From an uncultured Prevotellaceae bacterium (GTDB lineage: Bacteria; Bacteroidota; Bacteroidia; Bacteroidales; Bacteroidaceae): DNA of 32,043 bases. Below, piece after piece: positions 8,651-15,639 of this stretch. Each line of letters opens with the position of its first letter. Within the stretch, counting starts at the first letter, position 1. The notes beneath the pieces are model-generated. The model did not search any database. It saw only the letters and a program-made list of their open reading frames with translations, and was not told where the DNA came from. The position numbers and the translations under genes are program-made. The DNA lies in NCBI GenBank assembly GCA_902776685.1, contig CACYRB010000021.1:1-32043 (forward strand). Direction: 5' to 3'.

Positions 8651-8680
8651 TCGAGCAAAAAGGGTACCTTTTTTGCTCGA
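8651..8680. repeat. 30-bp near-perfect palindrome
   Basis: The arms TCGAGCAAAAA and TTTTTGCTCGA surround a GGTACC-containing centre; only one symmetric position pair breaks the palindrome. It could form a strong hairpin or bind a dimeric protein. No neighbouring gene end makes it an obvious terminator. Confidence 0.7.
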
Positions 8681-9108
8681 AAATTTGAAGGTTACGAGCT
8701 GCTTTTGTCGGTTTGAGGCGGTTAGAAATTGCACACTTGCTGTTCGATAAGACCCCCAACCCCCTAATTTAGGGGGCAAACGCATTGCACACGCGTGCTT
8801 GAAAAATTCACGACCACGGGGAAAATATTTCAGAATTTCGCAGAAATGGTGTTAAAACGATTCGTCGAATTGTAAAAAAGTGTAAAATGTCGGCAGCGGA
8901 TGAACACGGAAAAACACGGAAGCTCATTCTGTTCCTCTAAGGATAACTTCCCTTGCAGCGCTTGCCCCCCCGTAGCCTTCCCCTACTTTTCTACGGATAC
9001 AAGGGATTTGAGGATTATTAATCCTATTATCCTATAAATCCGTAGAGCTTTAGATTAACGCGGTACGCCGCGGGCCTACAATTGCATGCGGCAATTGCTC
9101 ATTACTCA

Positions 9109-10062
9109 TTATTCATTACTCATTATTCTTTCTTCATTAGCGAAGCGTCTTACGTAGAGGCGGGCCACGATGGCGCCGCTGATGTTGTGCCAGACGCTGA
9201 AGATGGCACCGGGGATGGTGGCCATGGGGTAGGCGGCAAAGTGGAGCGTGGCCAGGCTTGAGGCGAGGCCGCTGTTCTGCATGCCCACCTCTATGCTTAG
9301 TGCACGTTGCTTGGGCTGGTCGAGGCGTAGCAGTCGACCGATGAGGTAGCCGACGGTAAGTCCGCCGATGTTGTGGAGCACGACCACCGCCACGATGACC
9401 AGTCCACCGGAGAGCAGCCGGTGGGCGCTGGCAGCGATGATGATTGCCACGATGGTCGCGATGGTAATCGACGACAGGGCTGGCAGGTAGGCTATGGCGC
9501 GTTCGGTTGTCTTCGGCCAAAGACGTTTTACAACAAGGCCGGCCACGATGGGCAGGATGACCACCCAGAGAATGCTGAGGAACATGGCGGCCACGTCGAC
9601 ATCGACCGATTTGTCGGTCAGCAACAAGACGAGCAGCGGCGTCATCACTGGTGCAAGCAGGGTAGAGACGCCCGTCATGCCTACGCTCAGGGCGAGGTCG
9701 CCTTTGGCCAGATAGGTGATGACGTTAGATGCCGTGCCGCCCGGGCAGCAGCCCACGAGCACCACTCCAATGGTGAGGGCGTCGTCGAGATGGAAGAGCC
9801 GCGCCAGCACGAAGGCCAGCAGCGGCATCACGGTGAACTGCGTGGCGCAGCCGATGGCGATGTCGCGCGGTCGGCTGAACACCACACGGAAATCCTGCCA
9901 GCTCAGTGTGAGTCCCATGCCGAACATGATGACGCCCAGCAGCGGATTGATGGAAGTTGGCTTGACGTGGGAGAACGCGTCAGGCCACAGCAATGCTACT
10001 ATGGCGGCCAGCAGCACCAGCACGCCCATATAGTCGGAAATGAATTTGCAGATTCTTTTCAT
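9109..10062 (-). CDS. Bile acid:sodium symporter (BASS) family transporter
   Basis: This 317-aa polytopic inner-membrane protein has about nine to ten hydrophobic segments. Family hallmarks are GCCPGGTASNVITYLAKGD (~103-121) and EVGMQNSGLASSLA near residue 260, the two crossover motifs that bind Na+ and substrate in BASS proteins. Despite the family name, bacterial members carry varied organic anions (for example pantothenate precursors), and the substrate here cannot be told. The last codons (RIMSNE) are encoded by ATTACTCATT-type tandem repeats that continue past the stop, so the C-terminal tail may be recent. It lies 103 bp downstream of trxB on the same strand, separated by a long hairpin, so read-through is possible. 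Confidence 0.88.
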   Translation of the reverse strand: MKRICKFISDYMGVLVLLAAIVALLWPDAFSHVKPTSINPLLGVIMFGMGLTLSWQDFRVVFSRPRDIAIGCATQFTVMPLLAFVLARLFHLDDALTIGVVLVGCCPGGTASNVITYLAKGDLALSVGMTGVSTLLAPVMTPLLVLLLTDKSVDVDVAAMFLSILWVVILPIVAGLVVKRLWPKTTERAIAYLPALSSITIATIVAIIIAASAHRLLSGGLVIVAVVVLHNIGGLTVGYLIGRLLRLDQPKQRALSIEVGMQNSGLASSLATLHFAAYPMATIPGAIFSVWHNISGAIVARLYVRRFANEERIMSNE

Positions 10063-10101
10063 TGGGCCATGGTCGTTATCGTTTTGTGGTTACAACACAA
10101 A

Positions 10102-10148
10102 GTGGGTGTGTCAAAATGCCATAGACGACATTCGCTTGACACACCCAC
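10102..10148 (-). terminator. Long hairpin between trxB and the BASS gene
   Basis: The 13-bp perfect arms GTGGGTGTGTCAA (10102-10114) and TTGACACACCCAC (10136-10148) sit 17 bp after the trxB stop. There is no strong T-run on the minus strand, so it may be an attenuator or mRNA-stabilising stem rather than a classic terminator. Confidence 0.5.
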
Positions 10149-10165
10149 AATAGGGAGTGGGATTG

Positions 10166-11095
10166 CTATTCGTGCAGGAAGCGTTCGGCTTCGAGGGCGG
10201 CCTGGCAACCGCTGCCGGCAGCCACGATGGCCTGACGATAGACGGGGTCGGCACAGTCGCCTGCGGCAAAGACTCCGGGGATGTTGGTGCGTGGTGTGCC
10301 GCCGACGGTGCGTATGTAGCCCGTCTCGTCGAGGTCGAGCCACTCGCGGAACACGTCGGTGTTGGGCTTGTGGCCGATGGCGAGGAAGAACCCGTCGATG
10401 GGCAGGTCGTAGATGCGCTCGTCGGCCTCGCCCTTGCGGAACACGACATGAGCACCTTCCACGGCACCGTCGCCATAGAGCCCGAGCGTGTTGTGCTCGA
10501 ACAGCACTTCAATCTTCGGGTTTTCCATGACGCGCCGCTGCATCACCTCGGAGGCACGCAGATAGGGCTTGCGTACAATCATGTAAACCTTCTGACAGAG
10601 CTGGGCGAGGTAGATGGCCTCTTCGCAGGCGGTGTCGCCGCCGCCAACCACGGCTACGGTCTTCTTGCGATAGAAGAATCCGTCGCAGGTGGCGCAGGCC
10701 GATACGCCCATGCCGTTGTATTTCTTCTCGTCGTCGAGCCCCAGATATTTCGCAGAGGCACCTGTGGCAATGATGACCGTCTGGGCCTCTACCTGTTTGT
10801 CGTCGTCGATGGTAATTTTATAGGGGCGTTCGGCGAAGTCGACGGCCGTGACGATGCCGTCGCGGATGTCGGCACCGAAGCGCTCGGCCTGTTGCCGCAG
10901 CTCCATCATCATCTGGTTGCCGTCGACACCCTCGGGATAGCCGGGGAAGTTCTCTACGATGGTGGTCTGGGTGAGCTGTCCGCCCATCTGCAGTCCACAG
11001 TAGAGCACGGGTGCGAGGTTGGCACGCCCGGCATAGATGGCGGCAGTGTAGCCCGCAGGTCCGCTGCCGATGATGAGGCATTTCGTCTGTTCCAT
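10166..11095 (-). CDS. trxB: Thioredoxin-disulfide reductase
   Basis: This 309-aa cytoplasmic flavoenzyme reduces thioredoxin with NADPH. It has the FAD-binding GSGPAG (10-15), the redox-active CATC (134-137), the NADPH-binding GGGDTA (151-156) and the C-terminal FAD-contacting GVFAAGDCAD, all in the normal order and at the normal spacing of a low-molecular-weight TrxB. It starts 2 nt after the glutathione peroxidase-like gene, so the two are cotranscribed. TrxB probably regenerates the reduced thioredoxin that feeds that peroxidase. Confidence 0.96.
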   Translation of the reverse strand: MEQTKCLIIGSGPAGYTAAIYAGRANLAPVLYCGLQMGGQLTQTTIVENFPGYPEGVDGNQMMMELRQQAERFGADIRDGIVTAVDFAERPYKITIDDDKQVEAQTVIIATGASAKYLGLDDEKKYNGMGVSACATCDGFFYRKKTVAVVGGGDTACEEAIYLAQLCQKVYMIVRKPYLRASEVMQRRVMENPKIEVLFEHNTLGLYGDGAVEGAHVVFRKGEADERIYDLPIDGFFLAIGHKPNTDVFREWLDLDETGYIRTVGGTPRTNIPGVFAAGDCADPVYRQAIVAAGSGCQAALEAERFLHE

Positions 11096-11097
11096 TT

Positions 11098-11649
11098 TTA
11101 CTTCAAGAGTTCTTCAATTTGTCGGGCAATGTTTTCGATGTTCTCGGTGGGTTCGAAGCGTGCCACCACCTGACCGCGCTTGTTGATGAGGAACTTGGTG
11201 AAGTTCCACTTGATGTCGGCCTTCTTTGCATAGTCGGGGTCTTCCTTCGAGAGCATGTCGTCGAGGATGTGGGCGATGGGATGCTCCATGTTCCATCCGG
11301 CAAAGCCCTTTTGCTCTTGCAGGAAGCGGAACAGCGGGTCGGCGTCGGGGCCGTTGACCTTCACCTTCTTGAAGCGCGGGAACTCGGTGCCGAAGTTGAG
11401 TTTGCAGAACTCGTGAATAGACTCGTCGGTGCCGGGAGCCTGCTGGCCGAACTGGTTGCAGGGGAAGTCGAGAATGGTGAATCCCTGTGCGTGGAACTGT
11501 TCGTAGAGCTTCTCGAGTTCGTCGTATTGCGGGGTGAAACCGCACTTTGTTGCCGTGTTCACGATGAGTATCACTTCGTTGGCATACTCGCGCAGCGACA
11601 CGTCTTTGCCTTTTCTGTCTTTGACAGAGAAATCATAAATTGTTTTCAT
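11098..11649 (-). CDS. Glutathione-peroxidase-family, probably thioredoxin-dependent, peroxidase
   Basis: The protein is 183 aa. The peroxidatic residue is a cysteine (NTATKCGFTPQY, C36) in place of selenocysteine. The catalytic Gln (FGQQ, Q70) and the WNFTKFLI tryptophan and asparagine are present. A further cysteine in FCKLNFG (C82) sits where cysteine-type family members have their resolving cysteine, so disulfide formation and reduction by thioredoxin are likely. The trxB gene 2 nt downstream fits this. Role: removal of hydroperoxides. There is no signal peptide, so it is cytoplasmic. Confidence 0.93.
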   Translation of the reverse strand: MKTIYDFSVKDRKGKDVSLREYANEVILIVNTATKCGFTPQYDELEKLYEQFHAQGFTILDFPCNQFGQQAPGTDESIHEFCKLNFGTEFPRFKKVKVNGPDADPLFRFLQEQKGFAGWNMEHPIAHILDDMLSKEDPDYAKKADIKWNFTKFLINKRGQVVARFEPTENIENIARQIEELLK

Positions 11650-11683
11650 TTTTCTTATGTTGTTAATACTGTAAATTCTGTTG

Positions 11684-11691
11684 CAAATATA
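11684..11691 (-). promoter_or_regulatory. Candidate -7 box for gpx-trxB
   Basis: On the minus strand this reads TATATTTG (TAnnTTTG), about 35 nt before the gpx start codon. The -33 position is TTTC rather than TTTG at 20-nt spacing. Confidence 0.5.
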
Positions 11692-11741
11692 CGAAGAAAA
11701 AATGAAATAGGGAAATTCCTACAAAATAATATGGATTTTCC

Positions 11742-11773
11742 TTTGCGCAAAAAGGGAAAAACCCTTACCTTTG
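11742..11773 (+). promoter_or_regulatory. Bacteroidetes promoter for the two lipoprotein genes
   Basis: TTTG at 11742-11745, a 20-nt spacer and TACCTTTG at 11766-11773 match the -33/-7 consensus of the Bacteroidetes primary sigma factor. The predicted start is near 11780, leaving a leader of about 30 nt. Confidence 0.75.
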
Positions 11774-11812
11774 CAGCATCAACAGTAAAAATAATTAAAA
11801 ACAAATAAGATT

Positions 11813-12388
11813 ATGAAAAAGATTTCTACACTTTTAATGCTTTTCGCGGTGGCCATGCTGCCGTTGGCATTCAGCTCTTGTGAAGACCAGGAAATCGGCT
11901 CCACGCTCGAAGGTACCTGGGAAGGTAACACATATATCTATTCCGAATACGACGGACAGATGTATGCCTCAACCCGCACACAGATTTATTTTGAGACCGA
12001 CGTGTTCAAGTTTAAGGAAGGTGGCGGCTACTGGGTTGACTACTACCGCGACCATCCCTGGGACAGCCGTCGCAACTATGTGGCCAGCAAAATCAGATGG
12101 AGAGTGAGCAATGGCGTCATCCGCATTCATTTCCGCGAAGACAACTACGATATCGAAATCCGTGACTATCGTCTGAACGACAACCGCTTCGAAGGAACCA
12201 TCTACGACGGTGATAGAAACATTGATTTCTGGCTCGTTCACACTTCGTCGCCCAACTGGAGCGACTATGACTACTATGGCTACGACTACTATGGTTATGG
12301 CTATGGCTATGCCAAGGGTGCACCCGGCACCGAGGTACAGCAGGGCGAAGTGAAACACATGAAGAGAGTTTTTATTCCGAATAAATAA
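11813..12388 (+). CDS. Lipoprotein with lipocalin-like region and Tyr/Gly-rich tail
   Basis: The protein is 191 aa. A signal peptide with lipobox AFSSC places the lipidated cysteine at residue 23, followed by acidic EDQE, which in Bacteroidetes favours export to the cell surface. The body (~30-150) is rich in alternating beta-type segments starting LEGTWEGNT, resembling lipocalin-like small lipoproteins. The tail has a low-complexity YDYYGYDYYGYGYGYA repeat (~157-172) encoded by near-tandem DNA. The next gene is a paralog with the same length and cysteine position. No specific function is recognised. Confidence 0.8.
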   Translation: MKKISTLLMLFAVAMLPLAFSSCEDQEIGSTLEGTWEGNTYIYSEYDGQMYASTRTQIYFETDVFKFKEGGGYWVDYYRDHPWDSRRNYVASKIRWRVSNGVIRIHFREDNYDIEIRDYRLNDNRFEGTIYDGDRNIDFWLVHTSSPNWSDYDYYGYDYYGYGYGYAKGAPGTEVQQGEVKHMKRVFIPNK

Positions 12389-12416
12389 TCTAATAAGGTA
12401 AAGAAAGGACTAAGCA

Positions 12417-12992
12417 ATGAAAGCAATAAAAAGCCTATTGGCAATGCTTGCCATCGCAGCATTGCCCGCACTCTTCACGAGCTGCGACGACGATCCTTGG
12501 GATCCCTGGTACAACCACTATGGCCCCGGCTACGGACGTGACTACAACCGTCCCGACGGTGGAAACAACTACAACGACGACGAGCTCGACATCGTGGCGA
12601 TGGCTCAGACGCTGCGCGGACACTGGACCGGAACCACCGAGGCTAAGTTCTACGACGAGAACGGCATCTTGAAACGTGAGGTCTATTCCACCGATATCGA
12701 GTTCGACCAGACCGACGACAACACCTCGGGTCGCGGACTGCAGAACGACTACATCGGCGACGAACTGAAATACTCGCGTCGCTTCAGCTGGTACATCGAC
12801 TCGAAGACGTGGGACATCGTCATCACCTACGACGGTGGCGAGGGCGAGCCGGCCTTCAAGATGATTATCAGCTACGACGACCTCAGCCTCGACTCGAAGA
12901 CGTTTGTCGGCACGATGGTTGGTGAGGGCGAGACCGACGAGTTTGAATACGAGCGTGTCACATACGCCAAGAAAGCACTCGACGACGAGTAA
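12417..12992 (+). CDS. Lipoprotein, paralog of the upstream gene
   Basis: The protein is 191 aa. The signal peptide has lipobox LFTSC with lipidated C23, followed by DDDPWDPW. A Tyr/Gly/Asn-rich low-complexity linker (~30-55) comes before a beta-rich lipocalin-like body beginning LRGHWTGTT. Its signal peptide and the LxGxWxGxT motif match the upstream gene, but here the low-complexity part is N-terminal instead of C-terminal. It starts 28 nt after the upstream gene, so the two form one operon, and it ends before a bidirectional terminator. Function unknown. Confidence 0.8.
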   Translation: MKAIKSLLAMLAIAALPALFTSCDDDPWDPWYNHYGPGYGRDYNRPDGGNNYNDDELDIVAMAQTLRGHWTGTTEAKFYDENGILKREVYSTDIEFDQTDDNTSGRGLQNDYIGDELKYSRRFSWYIDSKTWDIVITYDGGEGEPAFKMIISYDDLSLDSKTFVGTMVGEGETDEFEYERVTYAKKALDDE

Positions 12993-13024
12993 CCCATTGG
13001 CACGACAAGCTCAATCCAAAAAAC

Positions 13025-13064
13025 AATCGTCTTGGCAGCAAAACTGCCAAGGCGATTACTTTTT
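13025..13064. terminator. Bidirectional intrinsic terminator between convergent operons
   Basis: The stem is 14 bp with one G-T wobble (13025-13038 with 13044-13057) and loop CAAAA. ACTTTTTA follows on the + strand and TGTTTTTTGG on the minus strand. It serves the lipoprotein operon and the opposing membrane-protein operon. Confidence 0.85.
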
Positions 13065-13078
13065 ATGCAAAATCACTT

Positions 13079-14224
13079 TTATGCCTGTTTGCGTTTTGTT
13101 CTCAGCCAACTTACAGCGTAGCAAGACGCTATAATCACTACGGCGCAGCCGATGCAGAGGGCAAAGTAGTGGCGATAGCCAAGGTTGAACTGCAAGAAAC
13201 CGCTGAGGGCCAAGACCGCCAACGATATCAACGGGCTGACGGATATGCACTTCTGGTTCATGTCGGCAATGGTGAAGCCCATGGCCAGCTGCGATACAAA
13301 GAGCAGGGCGCTCACAACGGTTAGGTCGCGAGGCAGTTCAAGGCTCAAAAGCAGGAAGACTGCGGGTGTGGTCACTGCTGCCACGAGTCTTGGCAATGTT
13401 TGCATGAGGGGGCTTTCCAGTTTTTTCCAGAGTTGTTTGCGCAAGTCGAATCCTAAAGCCAGTGCAGCCACGCCGATGCCGCCCATGCTGAAGGCAAATT
13501 CTTGCGGAGCCATGCCCAGACCGCCGTTGTGAGGCATGTCGATGAGGAAGAGCATGGGCACTGCGGCAAGCAGCGCAAGGAGCATCGTCATCTCGCCGCC
13601 TTGCCGAAGCGAGGGCAGCTCGCCCCAGTGTGTCGTGACGGGCTGGTTCTCTTTGTGCCGGGGGATGGGGTAGATAGGAATAGAAAGCAGGGTGCCAATG
13701 GCGGCAAAGACTGCCGTGAGGTAGAAGGCGACGCTCCACGACAGGGCGAATCCGTTTCGTTCGAGCACCTGAATGTTGCCCACAATCATGATGGCAATGC
13801 CCTGCACCAGTAGCAGCGAGATCCATGGTGCCGTCCATTCCCACCTGAGCTCATTTTGAGTTCGGTTGGGGCTGCGTTGCAGGGCTGTGGCAAAGGCGAG
13901 CAGATAGAAGAGCAGCAGTGTCGTGAGGTTGTCGGCAGGCAGAGACAGGAAGACCACATAGCCGAGGGCGGTGAGCGCCAGCACGGCCATGGCAGCACCG
14001 ATGTAGTGGACGATGGTCTCGCAACGTGAGCCTGCCCAACGCGTAAGCGATGGGTTGATGAGCATCCGCAGCGTGGGCAGCAGCAACATGACGGCCAGGT
14101 GGAGTGTAATCCACGAGGTGGTCATCCGTCGTTGTTTGTAGTAAACGACAAACAGAATGGTCAGTGCTGCCAGTTCGATGGCTTGCCCCAGACCTTGGAC
14201 GATTGCTGCTTTGCGGGTTTTCAT
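13079..14224 (-). CDS. Polytopic inner-membrane protein, MFS-like
   Basis: This 381-aa protein is strongly hydrophobic, with about eleven or twelve predicted membrane segments and an Arg/Lys-rich C-terminus (RTKRKQA). I do not recognise a diagnostic family motif; the overall layout suggests a major-facilitator-like fold. Its ATG overlaps the stop of the AmpG-like permease (ATGA), so translation is coupled and the two probably work together. It is the last gene of its operon, ending at the bidirectional terminator. A helper or a second permease for the same substrate is a reasonable guess only. Confidence 0.75.
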   Translation of the reverse strand: MKTRKAAIVQGLGQAIELAALTILFVVYYKQRRMTTSWITLHLAVMLLLPTLRMLINPSLTRWAGSRCETIVHYIGAAMAVLALTALGYVVFLSLPADNLTTLLLFYLLAFATALQRSPNRTQNELRWEWTAPWISLLLVQGIAIMIVGNIQVLERNGFALSWSVAFYLTAVFAAIGTLLSIPIYPIPRHKENQPVTTHWGELPSLRQGGEMTMLLALLAAVPMLFLIDMPHNGGLGMAPQEFAFSMGGIGVAALALGFDLRKQLWKKLESPLMQTLPRLVAAVTTPAVFLLLSLELPRDLTVVSALLFVSQLAMGFTIADMNQKCISVSPLISLAVLALSGFLQFNLGYRHYFALCIGCAVVIIASCYAVSWLRTKRKQA

Positions 14225-15510
14225 TTCTCTTTCTTGCCGAATTCGGGGTCAATCTTGATGAATAGTGTGACGAGGAACGTGATGGAGCACAGGGCCATCA
14301 CGACGATGAAGAACTGCTGGTAGCCCAGCGCATCTTTCAGATAGCCCGACACCATGCCCGGCACCTGAAGGCCCAGGTAGGATATGCCGGTGCAGATGGC
14401 ATAGTGCGACGTCTTGAACTCGCCCATCGAGAAGTAGAGCATGTAGAGTGTGAGGGCGGTGAAGCCCAGTCCGTAGCCGAACTGTTCGATGAAGATACAG
14501 GTGCTCACGAGCAGCATGTTCGATGGCATGGCAAAGCTCATATAGACGTAGACGATATCGGGCAGGGTAATGGCGCACACCATCGGCCAGATCCATCGTT
14601 TCAGTCCGTCGCGACTCGCCAACATGCCGCCTACGATACCACCCAACAGCAGACCGATGAGTCCCACTGTTCCGTAGCTGATGCCATACTGTTCGAGCGA
14701 GAGCCCCAGACCGCCGTCGGCTTGCGGGCGGGTGAGGAAGGTTTTGCTCATGGCATTGAGCATAGCCTCGGGGAATCGGTAGAACAGGATGAAGACGATG
14801 GCCGCCAGCATCTGTCGCCACGGCATCTTGTGGATGAAGGCCGTGAGCATAGTCTTCATGCCTTGTGCAATCTCCTTGGCTGTGGTCTGACGCTGAACGT
14901 CGCTCTTCGGGCGAGGCATGATATAGGTGTGGTAGAGCCAGATGGCAATGAACAGTGCGGCCACGCCATAGAACACCAGGCTCCACGTGAAGGCTTCCTG
15001 ACCGGGATAGGCCTTTTGCAACAAACCGGCTACCGGCACAAGCACGCCGTTGCCGAAGATGACAGCCAGACGGTAGAATGTGTTGCGGATACCCACAAAC
15101 CACGCCTGTTGGTGCCCGTCGAGTTCAAGCATGTAGAAACCATCGGCGGCAATGTCGTGGGTGGCACTCGAGAAGGCCATGAGGAAGAAACAGAACATGG
15201 TGCCCTGAAACCAGAAGTCGGTACGCAGGGTGAAGGCTATGCCAGCCAGTGACGAGCCGAGGAGAACCTGTGTCAGCAGGATCCACCAACGTTTTGTCTT
15301 TACAAGGTCTACAAACGGACTCCACAACGGTTTGATAATCCAAGGCAAACCGAGCCATCCGGTGTACAGACCAATTTCTCCGTCGGTCAGTCCCATCTGC
15401 ATATAGAGCACGACGGCAACAGCTGTCACAATGACGTTGGGCAGACCTTCAGCAATGTAGAGGGTCGGAATCCATGCCCAAGGCGATTTCTGTTTCTGAT
15501 TCAAAGCCAT
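14221..15510 (-). CDS. AmpG-like MFS permease (muropeptide-type transporter)
   Basis: The protein is 429 aa with twelve hydrophobic segments. The N-terminus (PTLYIAEGLPNVIVTAVAVV) and the following LPWIIKPLWSPFVDLVKTKRWWIL match the AmpG branch of the major facilitator superfamily, whose known members import anhydro-muropeptides from the periplasm for cell-wall recycling. It lies downstream of the fusion protein carrying a SpoIID/LytB (peptidoglycan-acting) domain and overlaps the next membrane-protein gene, which supports a cell-wall sugar context. Actual substrate is not provable here; other AmpG-like Bacteroidetes permeases may carry other compounds. Confidence 0.82.
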   Translation of the reverse strand: MALNQKQKSPWAWIPTLYIAEGLPNVIVTAVAVVLYMQMGLTDGEIGLYTGWLGLPWIIKPLWSPFVDLVKTKRWWILLTQVLLGSSLAGIAFTLRTDFWFQGTMFCFFLMAFSSATHDIAADGFYMLELDGHQQAWFVGIRNTFYRLAVIFGNGVLVPVAGLLQKAYPGQEAFTWSLVFYGVAALFIAIWLYHTYIMPRPKSDVQRQTTAKEIAQGMKTMLTAFIHKMPWRQMLAAIVFILFYRFPEAMLNAMSKTFLTRPQADGGLGLSLEQYGISYGTVGLIGLLLGGIVGGMLASRDGLKRWIWPMVCAITLPDIVYVYMSFAMPSNMLLVSTCIFIEQFGYGLGFTALTLYMLYFSMGEFKTSHYAICTGISYLGLQVPGMVSGYLKDALGYQQFFIVVMALCSITFLVTLFIKIDPEFGKKEK

Positions 15511-15639
15511 TTTTTAATTTGTTCTTTTTTATTTTTTTTGTTTCTTTATTCAACTCTATGAAGCGGCACGCCGCGCATTCTTACATGCTAGTGGAGACTA
15601 TCGTCTTAACTCCTTTAACTCCTTTAACTCCTTAACTCC
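15511..15639. repeat. Spacer with TAACTCCTTT tandem repeats
   Basis: Four near-identical units of TAACTCCTT(T) at about 15606-15640 run into the stop codon of the upstream fusion gene. A GCGGCACGCCGC hairpin lies nearby (~15562-15573). No clear promoter for the permease was found, so it is probably transcribed with the fusion gene. Confidence 0.65.

Larger units (their letters stand above)
8193..9108. other. Gene-free, repeat-rich junction between defence locus and chromosomal genes
   Basis: I see no convincing gene here. The stretch contains tandem ATAGTTCAT-type repeats (8374-8428), an 18-bp direct repeat with 22-bp period (8610-8627, 8632-8649) and a 30-bp near-palindrome (8651-8680). It also holds a CCCCCTAA/TTAGGGGG hairpin (8760-8776) and nested inverted repeats at 8991-9045 with outer arms CTACGGAT/ATCCGTAG and an inner AGGATTA/TAATCCT. 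A GC-rich CGCGG/CCGCG hairpin (9059-9072), a CAATTGC/GCAATTG hairpin (9079-9097) and ATTACTCATT repeats run into the next gene's stop. Short ORFs here (for example 8429-8638) look random. Confidence 0.6.

Noticed and set aside
8610-8680. Possible CRISPR array
   Set aside because: Only two short direct repeats with a 4-bp gap; no regular spacers and no cas genes.
9373-10530. 385-aa + strand ORF opposite the BASS and trxB genes
   Set aside because: It is a shadow of two clear minus-strand genes; the translation is low-complexity Arg/His-rich without any family motif.
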